Shown: piece after piece, positions 1-11,742 of the stretch
Layout: every line of letters begins with the position of its first letter
Position numbering within the stretch: the stretch's first letter is position 1
Origin: Cryptomeria japonica
Lineage: Eukaryota > Streptophyta > Pinopsida > Cupressales > Cupressaceae
Assembly: GCF_030272615.1 (NCBI RefSeq)
Contig: NC_081412.1
Coordinates: 687,574,583-687,638,582, forward strand
Length of the DNA stretch: 64,000 nt
Reading direction: 5' to 3'
Program-made: the position numbers and the translations under genes
The notes under the pieces: model-generated
Told to the model about the DNA's origin: nothing
The model's database searches: none
Seen by the model: the letters and a program-made list of their open reading frames with translations, nothing else

Positions 1-1232
1 AGACTTAGTATATCACATCCTTACCTGCCACGACAGGATTCATAAGGTATGTAGTACCAAAGTCGAAGAAATATCAAGATTTGGGCTAAATTTATCACAA
101 CTGGCCATTTGACCTTAGGGATAAAAAGTGTTTGAAGTGTGTTCGTTTTAAAGACCTAGTGCAAATTGAGCCGACTTCAGGCTTTGGAAATACACCTTAA
201 AATACATCTAAAAGAAGGGTTATATACAAGTTCAAGGATTGGGTTAATCTAGACCCATACTCATTTGTGCCTTTGAGGCAACATTCTTGTGTTTGTGTGC
301 TTGCTTTGTTTTCTTGTCAAAGAAAAATCAGAAAATCCATCCCAAAAACAAACAAACACATCAAAAACAAGGTACAAACAACAAAAAATCAAACCTTTAT
401 GACCATTCTTCACATCTTGCGAAAGAAGAAGCGTCATCAGAATATCAACTTGAAAAGAAGACCATTGAGCTCAAAGGCTTTGATCAAAAAGAGGAAATTC
501 TTCTATATTAATAGACAAATCTTTGTCTCACATAGAGTCTTTCTACATCGTATGCGTCTCTACCTTCAAGGCAAAATAAATGAATTTGATTCAGAATCAT
601 TGAACCGCAGAGCTTTTATGCAATATAAAGCTCTGAGTTATCACAAAAACCAAGGAGGAAAGATCAAATCCCAACTTCTTCCCAAACATCTGCATCACCT
701 ACAACACAACTCGAGAAATACCTCCAACACCTGAAAGGGAAGAGGTAGAGTTTGTCCCATTTGTAACACAAAGTTTTTATTGAAATTGAAAACATTTTCA
801 TCCATCATCTCACTCATACATCATCATTTCATCATCAGTCCGTCCCAACTCCCAAAACATTAAGAGGTTATTGTTCCAAGTTCTCTTTTAGATATTGCTT
901 AAAATCAAACACATCACATCACTTTTTAGATTGTTTCTACATCTAGGATAAGCTCATCCTAAGAGACACATCTACGCAGGTTAAAACTAGTTCATGAGTG
1001 AATCCTCTCATTACTAGGTAGTTAAATCTGTAACACATCTCAGATTTCTCTACACCTTATCACATCAAAACTTATCAAACAAACAAGCAATTCAAAGAAG
1101 GAATTTCGGTTACATCCACCTTAAAAGTGCTAGAGATCCACGTGCAACACAATTCACCAATCGTCAAATCTTTCATTTCATCAAAAACTCATCATCATTT
1201 TCATGCAATTTCAACAAAGACTCATAAACAAA
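1..1232 (+). other. 5' leader of the Tat-type element
   Basis: AT-rich and without convincing coding capacity. A 155-codon open stretch at 267-734 has no recognisable domain and is treated as chance. The leader runs up to the gag start at ATG 1233, which has a better context (AAAATGG) than the in-frame ATG at 1203. Confidence 0.5.
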
Positions 1233-2999
1233 ATGGCTCAAACCCGATCACAGTCACGACAACGAGAAATAGAAATAGAAGAAGAAGAAGAGGAAAATCT
1301 CAATGAATTCCAAGAAGCACTTGGAGGAAATGCAAATGACGAAAACCCAAGTACTCCTACTCCTGCCACAATAGAAAGGGCTCAGCATAACCCTCTCTTT
1401 AACAAATTGTTTGACGAAATACTCAGGAGCAATGCGGATGCTCACTTCTTAAAACTCGCTCAAGAAGGAGCCAAACTCCCCTCAGACTTTGATCTTGCCC
1501 AATTAAGACAAGCATCAGAAAGACAAAGTCGCCATGAAGAAGAAAGAGGTAGAGATCCCATCAAATATAACATTCCTCGAGGTAACCCACCACCTCCTCC
1601 TCCAAATGAAATGGAGATGTTGCAGCAACAAGTCGAGAATCTCGCCCAACAACTTCATAGTGGTGTCAAGATTAACCAATTCTCACTCAATGACATCTGT
1701 CCCTTTCCTTTTGATAGGAATCTTTATATGCCACCCTTTCCAAGAGGATTCGAAATACCCAAATTCGAAAAATATAGAGGAAAGGGAGATCCTCGTGATC
1801 ATGTCAGAGAATTTCATTCTGCTTGTCTTGAAGTGGCATATGAAGACACATACCTAATGCGCCTTTTTCCCCAAAGCTTGGGAGGACCAACCACATCATG
1901 GTTTTCCCGACTACCAGGAGGCATTAGAACATTTGAGGAACTTATCCAGAAGTTCCTAGCTCATTACTCTCATAACATTGAACGCGACATCACCATGGCT
2001 GATCTGTGCAACACCAAACAAAAACCAGGTGAACAATTCTCAGTATTCCTGCAACGATGGCGTCAAATATCTAGCAGACGTTCTCTTCAGTTACCTGAAT
2101 GAGAACTAGTGGAAATATTCATTTCCAACTTAAACAAAGAAATGGAATTTCACCTGGATGTCAAAGACACAGACTCTTTTAATGATATGATCACCAAGGG
2201 TTTAAACTGTGAACGGGCACTCATCAAGAAAGGACTCATCAAAATCTTTAATGAACCAAAAGATGGTCCTCGCCCACGCTTCAATAGCGATAAACCAAAC
2301 TTCTGGAATAAAAACAAAAATATCATCAACAATGGGGTTGTGGATGCCCGGACTATCCCAAATGCACAACCTGTGGTTCGATTTGCCGGACAAAATCCTC
2401 CACCTCAGAACAACACAAATATTCCTCCCAATCAAAATCACATCACATCTCACGATGAACCAAGACCTCGTTAGCAAAAACAAAAACGAACATACACTCC
2501 CTTAGGGGAACCCATTGAAACAGTGTTGCGACAACTCATTTCTCAAAATTTGGTCACTCTACCTAAACTATCAAACTATGAGCCTTAGGTCAAACCGGCA
2601 TGGTGGAGAGATACTGAGCACTGTGAATTCCATCAAGGAAGAGGACACAAGACAAGTAATTGTCACCGATTGAAAGATCTCATTCAGGATCTTATTGATC
2701 GAGGAGAAATTGAAATTGAAGGACATGACCCAAAAACAACAAATAATGATCATCTGATGTTCAAAAATCCACTTCCATCACAAGATCAAAGGGGTCCTTC
2801 CACTTCCAAGAGAGGCACTAATACCACTGATTATACACAGGCTGCGTATAATTACACTGTAAATCATCTGTATGATGCCAATGAACAAGTTGCAACCATA
2901 ACCTTCAAAAATCCCAACTCAAAATGCAATGTTGTTACGCGTCGCGGCAAAGTTACCATCAAGGCATCTCCACAAGGCACCACCTCCATCCCAAAGTAG
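1233..2999 (+). pseudogene. Gag portion of the polyprotein (decayed)
   Basis: The N-terminus is acidic and coiled-coil-like with a Glu run (about 1275-1300). It is followed by a retrotransposon gag domain of PF03732 type, recognisable by the pattern FEKYRGKGDPRDHVREF, a tryptophan-containing core (TSWFSRLP) and the FLQRW motif. Stops at 2100 (TGA), 2472 (TAG), 2586 (TAG) and 2997 (TAG) break it. The zinc-knuckle-like motif, with spacing CEFHQGRGHKTSNC, sits between the third and fourth stops. Gag would form the virus-like particle and bind element RNA in the cytoplasm. Confidence 0.85.
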
Positions 3000-3043
3000 T
3001 ACAATCTTGTGGAACAATTAGACAAAACCCCTGCGCTTATATC

Positions 3044-3475
3044 TGTTAGGGTTTCAAGCAGATCCGAAGCAAATATGAACTAACAATTATATGCAGATTT
3101 AAATACAAAAGATAAAGAAATAAAAATAGGACATAGATAACACAGATATTTAACGTGGTTCACCCAGAATGGGTTACGTCCACCATACACAGTCGTCCAA
3201 TCTTTCTTATTATCCAGCAAAAATAGTACATCAACCTTACCATGCCTTAAGCATCCCAGCCGCTTATAACATGCGTTTTTAGGGCAACAAACAAAGTCGG
3301 CCTTTTTTAGGGTTTTATTACAATGTCGGTTTTCATCAACAAAAAACGGCAAAAAAAAATTTCTCGGGGGCTGCCGCCCCCGAACCCCTACCCAGGGCCC
3401 AACCCGGCCCCGGCCCCCGGCGAGGATACATGCTGAGTGTACAGTACTTTGCTGATCAATCGCCACATTTCAACA
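3044..3475. mobile_element. Solo LTR (432 bp) inserted in the gag-pol frame
   Basis: Starts TGTTAGGG and ends CAACA. It is flanked by a perfect 5-bp TSD ATATC (3039-3043 and 3476-3480). Removing the LTR and one TSD copy restores the polyprotein frame without a shift, which proves insertion after the host element was in place. Size and TGTTA..AACA ends suggest a copia-type LTR; this is inference. It has a GC-rich patch at its 3' end, including a perfect hairpin CGGGGGC-TGCC-GCCCCCG near 3363-3382, very unlike its AT-rich surroundings. Confidence 0.85.
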
Positions 3476-6400
3476 ATATCCATTTTAGAGCTTTTGCGCC
3501 TATCGCCCTCTCATAAAACTATCTTGGATCAAGCACTCCAAGAGGCATCAGTCCCTGCAAATCTAAATACAGACCAATTTCAAGCCATGGTTGGAAGTCT
3601 AAAGTCATCACCTTGTCTCACTTATTCCGAAAGTGACAACTCTTCCTTCCAGCAACCTCATAACGCCTCACTCCACATCGAAGGATTTATTAACCAGCAT
3701 CAGATCAAGCGAGTATTGATCGATAATGGAGCAGGCCTAAATATTTGTACACTACAGTTGGTCACAGCATTGGGATATGCGGTAGAATCAATGGATCCTC
3801 GTCAGAAGATCACAATCAAAGCCTATGATGATGCAGAGCGTTCATCCAAAGGAGCTGTGGTACTACCAATCCGAGTGGGCCCCGTGGTAAAGCACATCAT
3901 TTGTCAGGTTCTGGACCTCCCTCTGCCCTACAATCTATTGTTAGGAAGACCTTGGATACATGCCATGCAAGCCGTTCCATCTATCTACCATCAATGTATC
4001 AAGTTCCCACATAACGGTGTAGAGATCACAATCCTGGGTGATGTCAATCCCTTTGCATACTGCCATAATATCAGCCATCAACCAGAGATTACCGTTCCTA
4101 ATAATAGAGAAGCCATTCCTTCCACATCATATATAAGTCCCGCCTCGCTTGCCCGTTCAAACACCACTATACCCAAGCAAGAAAAGCTTAAGATGAAAAT
4201 AGCAGAGGAAGGTCTTGGGGAATACAACTTGAGTCAACTCTTTTGTGTGGGACAAATGCCCATTTCTCCTAGAGCACATGGTAAACCACAGCAGGTACTC
4301 CAGCAATCACTAAACATACCAGCATGTTCTTTGACGCATTTCGTTCTTGGAAAGAGTCAAGAGGAAGAAACACAAGATGAGGACCTAGCGGAATGGATCT
4401 ATAAAGATCCCATCACCACTGACATACCGCGAGTTATACTTCCTACAGATCAGTATGGCAAAGGTCTCCTCATTATGCAAAGAATGGGGTATGATGGTCA
4501 AAGTGCTTTGGGATATTGCAAACAAGGACGACATGAACCCCTGCTGCCAGAATCAAAGCCCAAAGGTAATATAGGCCTAGGCTTTGAAAAAGAGATTTTT
4601 CCTAAATTAAAATTCAAAGGAAAACCCAGCAAACCATTATGTCAGCCTGCTGCCAAAAGGACACCTTTCATTATCAAAGCGGCATCAAGCACCATCCCCA
4701 CTGCCCCACCGAGGCTTAGAATCCCAACACAACCATCACCAATGCCAATCATCCCACCAATCAAGCCTGTAATCCCATCCGCAACAACAAAAACATCCAA
4801 GACATCATCAGCAGCAGCAACTGTATCAGAACCCGCAGCAGCATCTATGGCACCAGTAGTTCCAGCAGAAGCCACTGAGTCAACACTGCCAATACTCCCC
4901 GTACCAGATCCTTTAATCCCCATTGACCTTCCTGCAACACCGATCACTACAAAGGTACATCAACCAATCACACCTGCAATATTTAACTCCAAGGACATCC
5001 CAGTATGGTATAGTAATCGGATGCTGGAAAGTGACTCAGAGACTGACTCACATGAGTGGGAATTTGATTTTGTACAACTTAACACTTCAGATGAGGAAGA
5101 CACATCACCACCTCCACCACGCAAAGACATCCCTGTTTACGGAGAAGCACAGATAAAGACCACTTGGGTTCCTGAGCTGGAAACATCTTCCACAGACCCT
5201 ACGTCTCATCCTACGCCTGATTCTGACAGGGAAAGTACAATCAACGACCTTCACCATAACGTCTTAACCCTCACTGATACATCTAACGAACTTAACCTAA
5301 TCGATGAAGTAATGCCCATTATTCACCCTGAACTCATCGAATGGAACCAACCAAATCCCCCATGTCTTGACTTCTTCCAAAATGATGAGGCCATCATTGA
5401 ATTTTTGGAATTAAGGGATAATCTACCAAGCGGGGATCACAAAGCCGGATTCGCCATAGAACTTAATAGCGCAGCATACTTCGGGGCGGATGCCAAACCT
5501 TTCAGCTGCAAAAATATAACAATAAAATATGGATCTTTCAGTGAAAACCACACTGTGGCACTGTTTGATCCAACAAAAGTAAAAAGAAAGAGTGTATCCA
5601 ACGGTAAAAACCTCTCTGAGGTGCCTGAGGATGAAGGGTTTGACATTCTCCCTGATAGTACACAACAGGAACGATCAACAATTCTCATCGAGGAAACCAA
5701 AGAATACAATGTGGGGACTCCTGAAAATCCTTATATTATACATCTGGCATCTCTTCTCACTCCAGAGGAACAGCCTAAGTTTATAGAGTTCTTCCAGAAG
5801 CGTCAGATCAACTTTGCATGGTCATATGCAGACATGCCTGGGCTTGATCCTGATTTAGTCATGCATCACCTTACTGTAGCAGAAAGGGCCAAACCTATCA
5901 AGCAGAAGCTTCGTAAGATGCATCCTCAGATTGCAGTGCTAGTCAAAACAGAACTCAAGAAACTCCTAGATGTTGGTTTCATTAGACCAATTGATTATGC
6001 AGAATGGATCTCCAATATTGTGCCTGTCGGCAAACCAAAAGGGGGCATCCGCATTTGTACTGACTTCAGAGATCTGAATAAGGCATGTCCTAAGGATGAC
6101 TTCCCCCTTCCAAATATCGACATCATAGTGGATCTGACAGTAGGACATGCCATGCTTTCACTCATGGATGGCTTTTCAGGATACAATCAGATAAAGATCG
6201 CACCAGAAGATCAACATAAGACAGCCTTCACATGTCCATGGGGTACATATTGCTGGAATGTAATGCCCTTCGGTCTCAAAAATGCAGGAGCGACCTATCA
6301 AAGAGCAATGACCACCATCTTCCATGACATGATGCATACCATGATGGAAGATTATATGGATGACTTACTAGCAAAATCACTCACCAAAGAAGGGCATCTC

Positions 6401-8977
6401 CACATCTTAGATAAAATCTTTGATAGACTGGAACAATACCATGTTTGACTCAACCCAAAGAAATGTGTCTTTGGAGTAACCTCTGGGAAGCTTCTAGGAT
6501 ACATTGTCTCAAGCAAAGGCATTGAGGTCGATCCAGCAAAGGTTAAGGCAATCATGGACATGCCACCACCAAAGAATATCAGTCAGCTAAGGACATTACA
6601 AGGGTGACTTCAATCCATCCGAAGATTCATTGCACAATTGGTCGATAAGTGTCACCCATTTACACATCTGCTACACAAGAACATCCGCTTTCAGTGGGAT
6701 GCCCGATGCCAACAAGCATTTCAGACGCTTAAAGACTATCTCATGAATCCACCATTGCTAATGCCACCAGATCCAAGTAGACCGTTGTTACTTTATATCT
6801 CAGCAACAAGTACAGCATTGGGTGTACTACTAGCACAACATAATGCAGAAGGCAAAGAGTGTGTTGTATACTACATCTCGCGCACACTGGTGGGCTATGA
6901 ACTCAATTACACACCTATTGAGCGAGCTTGCCTAGCAGTAATCTTAGCAGCTACTAAACTGAGGCACTATCTGTTAACACACAAGGTACAACTCATTGCA
7001 AAGATTGATCCACTCAAGTATTTACTCAGCAAAGCAGCATTGACAGGTCGCTTGGCCAAATGGGTGATGATTCTAAGTGAATTTGACATCGAGTATGTAG
7101 ACCGTAAAGCTATCAAAGGTCAAGTCATCGCGGATCAGTTGGCCGATGCACCACTCAGGGGCGATCATCCTCTCATTTCCAAATTTCCAGATGAAGAGAT
7201 ATTCATGATCACAACAGCACAACCATGGAAACTCTACTTTGATGGTTCATACACTAGGCATGGCTCGGGGGCAGGCATTCTGTTTATCACACCTCAAGGT
7301 GACAGCATCCCAAAGTCTTACAGGCTCACATTTCCATGCACCAACAACATAGCAGAGTATGAGGCCTTGATCACAGGACTCAGGCTAGCCGTTCAATGGA
7401 AATTACAAGAACTGCAAGTATATGGTGACTCACAACTGGTCATTCGACAAGCAACTGATGAATATCAGACCAAGGATGATAAACTCATGCCATATAAGCA
7501 AATGGTGGACACTTTAAAGACATCATTTACTACTATCACTTTTGAGCAGATACCAAGAGATCAGAATCGAGCTGCTGACGCTATGGCTACCATCGCATCT
7601 CTCCTAGATCTTCCACAAAATTCAACACGCTATGAGTTCTTAATGGAACAGCTTTGGATCCCCGCTTATGATATCCCTGAATCCGAGATGATATGTCGCC
7701 TTGTCGGTCCTGAATCCCCATGGTACGGTGAATTTTACACCTATCTTCGCGATCATACCCTTCCTCCCAACCAATCGAATAACCAACGAAAAACCTTCAT
7801 TCGCCAAACTGCTCGATATACCATTATTGCTGAAACCCTATACCGACGCGGTCTTGATGGTACTCTCCTTCGATGTCTGGAACAAGATGAGATAACAAAG
7901 GCTTTGGAAGAGGTACACGAAGGCATTTGCGGGACTCATTCAAGTGGTCCATCACTAGCCAAGAAACTCCTTTGCAATGGATACTATTGGCCATCTATGG
8001 AAAAGGATTCCTACTACTTTGTCAGAAAATGCAAGAAATGTCAAGTTCACGGCGACCTGATACATGCACCCGCCCAGGAACTGCAACCAATCACGACACC
8101 ATGGCCTTTTTGTCAATGGGGCCTCGACCTTGTGGGTAAGATTCATCCATCTTCATCCAATGGCCATAAGTTCATTATCACGGCCACCGAATATTTCACC
8201 AAGTGGATCGAAGCTGTTCCACTTACCCAAGTCACCGGCAAGCAGATCGCCTCATTCATCCTCAACTACATCATCTGCCGGTATGGTGTACCCATGTCCA
8301 TCGTCACAGATAACGGTCTTCCTTTCAAAAACCAGGATGTCCATGAACTTTGTGAGAAATTTCATATCCAACACTGCTTTTCCACTCCCTACTACCCACA
8401 AGGCAATGGTCAGGCCGAAGCATCTAATAAAAACATATTGCGGATCCTAAAGAAGACAGTCAATGATGCCAGCCGTGATTGGCATGTTCAACTAAATCCA
8501 GCATTATGGGCATATCGAACTAGCATTCAAACCCCTACAGGTGCAACTCCTTATTCATTGGTCTATGGTGCAAAAGCTATCTTACCTATTGAGGTCGAGA
8601 AACCATCATTACGGGTTTCCTTGCATAATCTGATAGATGACGAAGCATATAGAGTATCCCGTCTTCAGGACTTAGAGTTACTTGATGAGAAGCGACAAGC
8701 TACGTACAATCATCTCAAAGCCTATCAGCAGCGCATGAGTAGAAGCTACAATCACCGAGTTAGACCTCATACATTTGAGGTAGGTGATCTTATTCTACGA
8801 GAGAATCCTCGCAACCAACCAAACAGAGAACATCAGGGCAAGTTTGAATCAAACTGACTGGGCCCATATATTGTCACTACTGTATTCGGGTCTGGGGCAT
8901 ATCAGTTGGCTACATCAGAAGCAGAACCGCTTTCAAATCCAATCAACAGCATGCACCTAAAACGGTTTTATACCTAA
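3476..8977 (+). pseudogene. Protease, G-patch-like, RT, dual RNase H and integrase portion
   Basis: After the solo LTR the frame is open to TGA 6446, broken again at 6605, then open to TGA 8855, with the natural end at 8975. The protease active site reads LIDNGAG instead of DTG or DSG; such variants occur in Tat proteases. RT carries the core FTCPWGTYCWNVMPFGL and YMDD. The first RNase H has the DxS position changed to ISATSTALG, consistent with the degenerate first RNase H of Tat elements. The second is archaeal-type, with LYFDGS, an NIAEYEAL Glu, YGDSQLV and NRAADAMA catalytic positions. The extreme C-terminus ends MHLKRFYT. Confidence 0.88.
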
Positions 8978-10519
8978 GTTGTACAGAGCATCAAGCTCCC
9001 CTATATACCAGAAAATACCAAAAACATTCAGAAAAATGTCCTGAAGAAAATACAAAAACATTCAAAAAAGTAAAGAAAAATCATACATCCAAACGGTGAA
9101 CAACCACTCCGGTGGCACCTTGGGTAAGTACGATGGTGAAAACCTGGCAAACAGGCGCCACTCGTAAAGGCTATGACTCCATTGTCTTTCAGACTTGTTG
9201 CGATCACATCTACTTCATACATACATCCATCCATCCAAGACCATGGCTTGTTATTCATCTGCAATTAAGATAGTACCCCATGCATCCTGCATCCTGCATC
9301 CCGCTTTTTCATCATCATGTCTAAAAACTGGGGGCAATGTCCTTAACCTATTGATGGAAGTGGATTCTACATTATCTTATGATTCATTAAGTTCTTCATT
9401 CAAGCAATCATCAAAAATACCAAAAACAGTCAAAAACAATTCAAAATCCAAAAACATTCAAAACAATTCAAAATCCAAAAACATCAGAAAACATCGAAAA
9501 TCACACAAAAACATGGCAACACATTGTACATATTCCTCTGTGCAGATGCAAAACAAACATTGACAAACTACTCACACAATGACCATTTACTAATCGACCA
9601 CACAATCCACATCAACACTCAAAAACTGTCTTCAACAAGGATGCATCCTTCCTTACCAAAACAAAGACAAAAGTGACGTTTTCTTTGACAAGAAAATTAT
9701 GTTAAGCTATCAAATACTTGGTTGATTTATGAGTACAATCATTCCTTTATCTGTATCGGGATCTTTCAGTATTGTTTTGTATCGTTTGCGCAATATTTCC
9801 GATGAAGTTCTGGGGCATATACTAATGGTGTCTACGTGGGAAGTTCACCAAGCTACATGATCATAGGCAAAAATACAGTCATAGATCACTATGGCTTGCT
9901 GACTACAACGTATACCTCGACCATATGGGCATGAACCATTACCAAGGATCCATATTCTTTATTCTTTATGTATATATTGTTTATTTGCAGGTACAATGCT
10001 CTTCCCTTGGTTCCTCCTACCTCATCCAAACTGGATAAAGGTTTTTATCTCTTAGTACGGTATGCACTTGTCTCAGGATATGATCAGCCTAAGATCAAGG
10101 AGGACGATCCAAGTCATGCATGAACGGAGATAAATCCTTGTCTGTTCCGCAAGCAATACTCTGGTCGACTTGACCCTTATATCAAGTCGTTTGTATTAAC
10201 TTGCTATATACAATCCATGAAAGGAATACTCAGGTCATCTTGAATCATTATGTCAAGATGCTTGTATTCTCTTCCAACATTTTAAAGCTCAATGATGAAA
10301 ATAGAGCACTATGGACCATCACTTCACCTCATTTGTTTATATATATTGCATTCCATTGCATATCGCCCATCCATTCGCTCATTCATATATAGGCTTTATA
10401 TGCAAAATGTGAAAATTGAGCTGGTCTTGGATACAATCACGATCGAGTACTCTGATACATCATCAATGCATCATGCAAAGTCTTACAAACCTTGCATTCC
10501 TCATGATCATATCATCCTC

Positions 10520-10592
10520 ACATTTAGTTGCATCTTGCATTAAACATTTAGTTGCATCTTGCATTAAACATTTAGTTACATCTTGCATTAAG
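10520..10592. repeat. Short tandem repeat, about 24 bp x 3
   Basis: Three consecutive copies of a unit starting TTTAGTTGCATCTTGCAT; the last copy has one change (GTTACATC). It lies in the 3' non-coding region of the Tat-type element. Confidence 0.75.
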
Positions 10593-11093
10593 TACATTCA
10601 CGTCATTTTAAACATTGCATATAGTTCATTTTGACGTTAGTTTTCATTAAATCATTTGTATCATTGCATCAATCATCAATAATTCGATTCATTCATGGGA
10701 TTCAATTGTCTTTGATTGTTTTAAATCATTTACTAGGCATTCATATAGTGTCGATTATCCATCATCATTTTATTATCCTTTATCATTTAAATATTGCATA
10801 CATTTGTTTATAGTGAAAAAGTGCATTCATTTATTAAAATTTTAAGGATTCATTTCACATTGCATTCATTCATCCAGTAAATTGAACATGTTATTATGTT
10901 CATTTTAGGATTCATTTTGCATTACATTCATTTATCCTCTTTTTAATTGCATTAAGGTGCAGTTATTAAAAACATAAGTTATAGTATCATCACATTATCA
11001 TTTGTACTTAAAATCATATTTAAGCATTTAGAATCATAAAAAATATTTGTTTACAAAACATTGGTTCTTAACATTTTATATCCATTATGCATA

Positions 11094-11280
11094 TGCATTC
11101 ATTTAACACATTATCATATAAACATTTGTACTTTACATTTTGTTTATCCATATTGCATTCATTTAACACATTATCCTATAAACATTAGTACCATACCACT
11201 TTATATATCTATTTTACAAACACATTATCATATAAACATTTGTACTTTACATTTTGTTTATCCATATTGCATTCATCTAA
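11094..11280. repeat. Tandem repeat with 114-bp period
   Basis: A 57-bp segment starting CACATTATCATATAAACATT occurs at 11107 and again, identical, at 11221. A diverged partial unit lies between them. Part of the element's 3' region. Confidence 0.7.
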
Positions 11281-11742
11281 AAACATCTAGATACATATTC
11301 ACCCATAAACATCACTCATTCGACCATTGCATTAACATCATCGCATAAATTATCATTGCATAGAAAACAACACCATCCTATTCATAAATCAACACAAGCA
11401 TACATCATCATCATGGCATTACATACATAAAAGCATTGCATCCAAAATCAAACCAAACATATATAAACCTGCATTCATATGTCAGTATCATCATCAAAAC
11501 ATGCATATAAGGAACATCTCATCAATGCATATATATAACCATATCCATCTCAGCAATAAACTCATCATCCTACATAAACATCCATACATAATCAAATGCA
11601 TATCATCAAAATATGGGATCTCCTCATATATATCATCTCATAAATCAGAGTACAATGATGTCTACAAAATCGGCTACCAAGAGCCATCCAAGATACAGTC
11701 CACAAAATAAAGATACAAATACATCCATGCATGAATGCTCTC

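Larger units (their letters stand above)
1233..8977 (+). pseudogene. gag-pol polyprotein of the Tat-type element, broken by seven stops and one insertion
   Basis: One reading frame runs from ATG 1233 to a terminal stop at 8975-8977, if the solo LTR at 3044-3475 and one TSD copy are ignored. In order: Gag (about 1740-2270), a CxFHx3GHx4C zinc-knuckle-like motif (about 2617-2670), aspartic protease with DNG at 3722, a G-patch-like segment (about 4448-4600), RT with YMDD at about 6352, gypsy RNase H (about 6770-7170), archaeal-type RNase H (about 7220-7600) and integrase (about 7900-8700). Integrase shows H-H-C-C and D-D-35-E with D at 8126, D at 8309 and E at 8417. Stops lie at 2100, 2472, 2586, 2997, 6446, 6605 and 8855. 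Each is one C-to-T or G-to-A change from a sense codon that fits the family. The element cannot make its own enzymes as it stands. Confidence 0.88.
8978..11742 (+). other. Long 3' non-coding region of the Tat-type element, with tandem repeats
   Basis: No coding function seen. Contains A-rich stretches built on CAAAAACATTC (about 9015-9070 and 9415-9520) and a segment near 9800-9850 (GATGAAGTTCTGGGGC) that recurs in the element at 50-59 kb (about 56840). A unit of about 24 bp is repeated three times near 10522-10590. A unit of about 114 bp is repeated around 11100-11280. The region is rich in GCATTCAT words. Confidence 0.55.

Noticed and set aside
267-734. 155-codon open frame at the window start
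   Set aside because: No domain, no supporting start context, and it lies in the retroelement leader.
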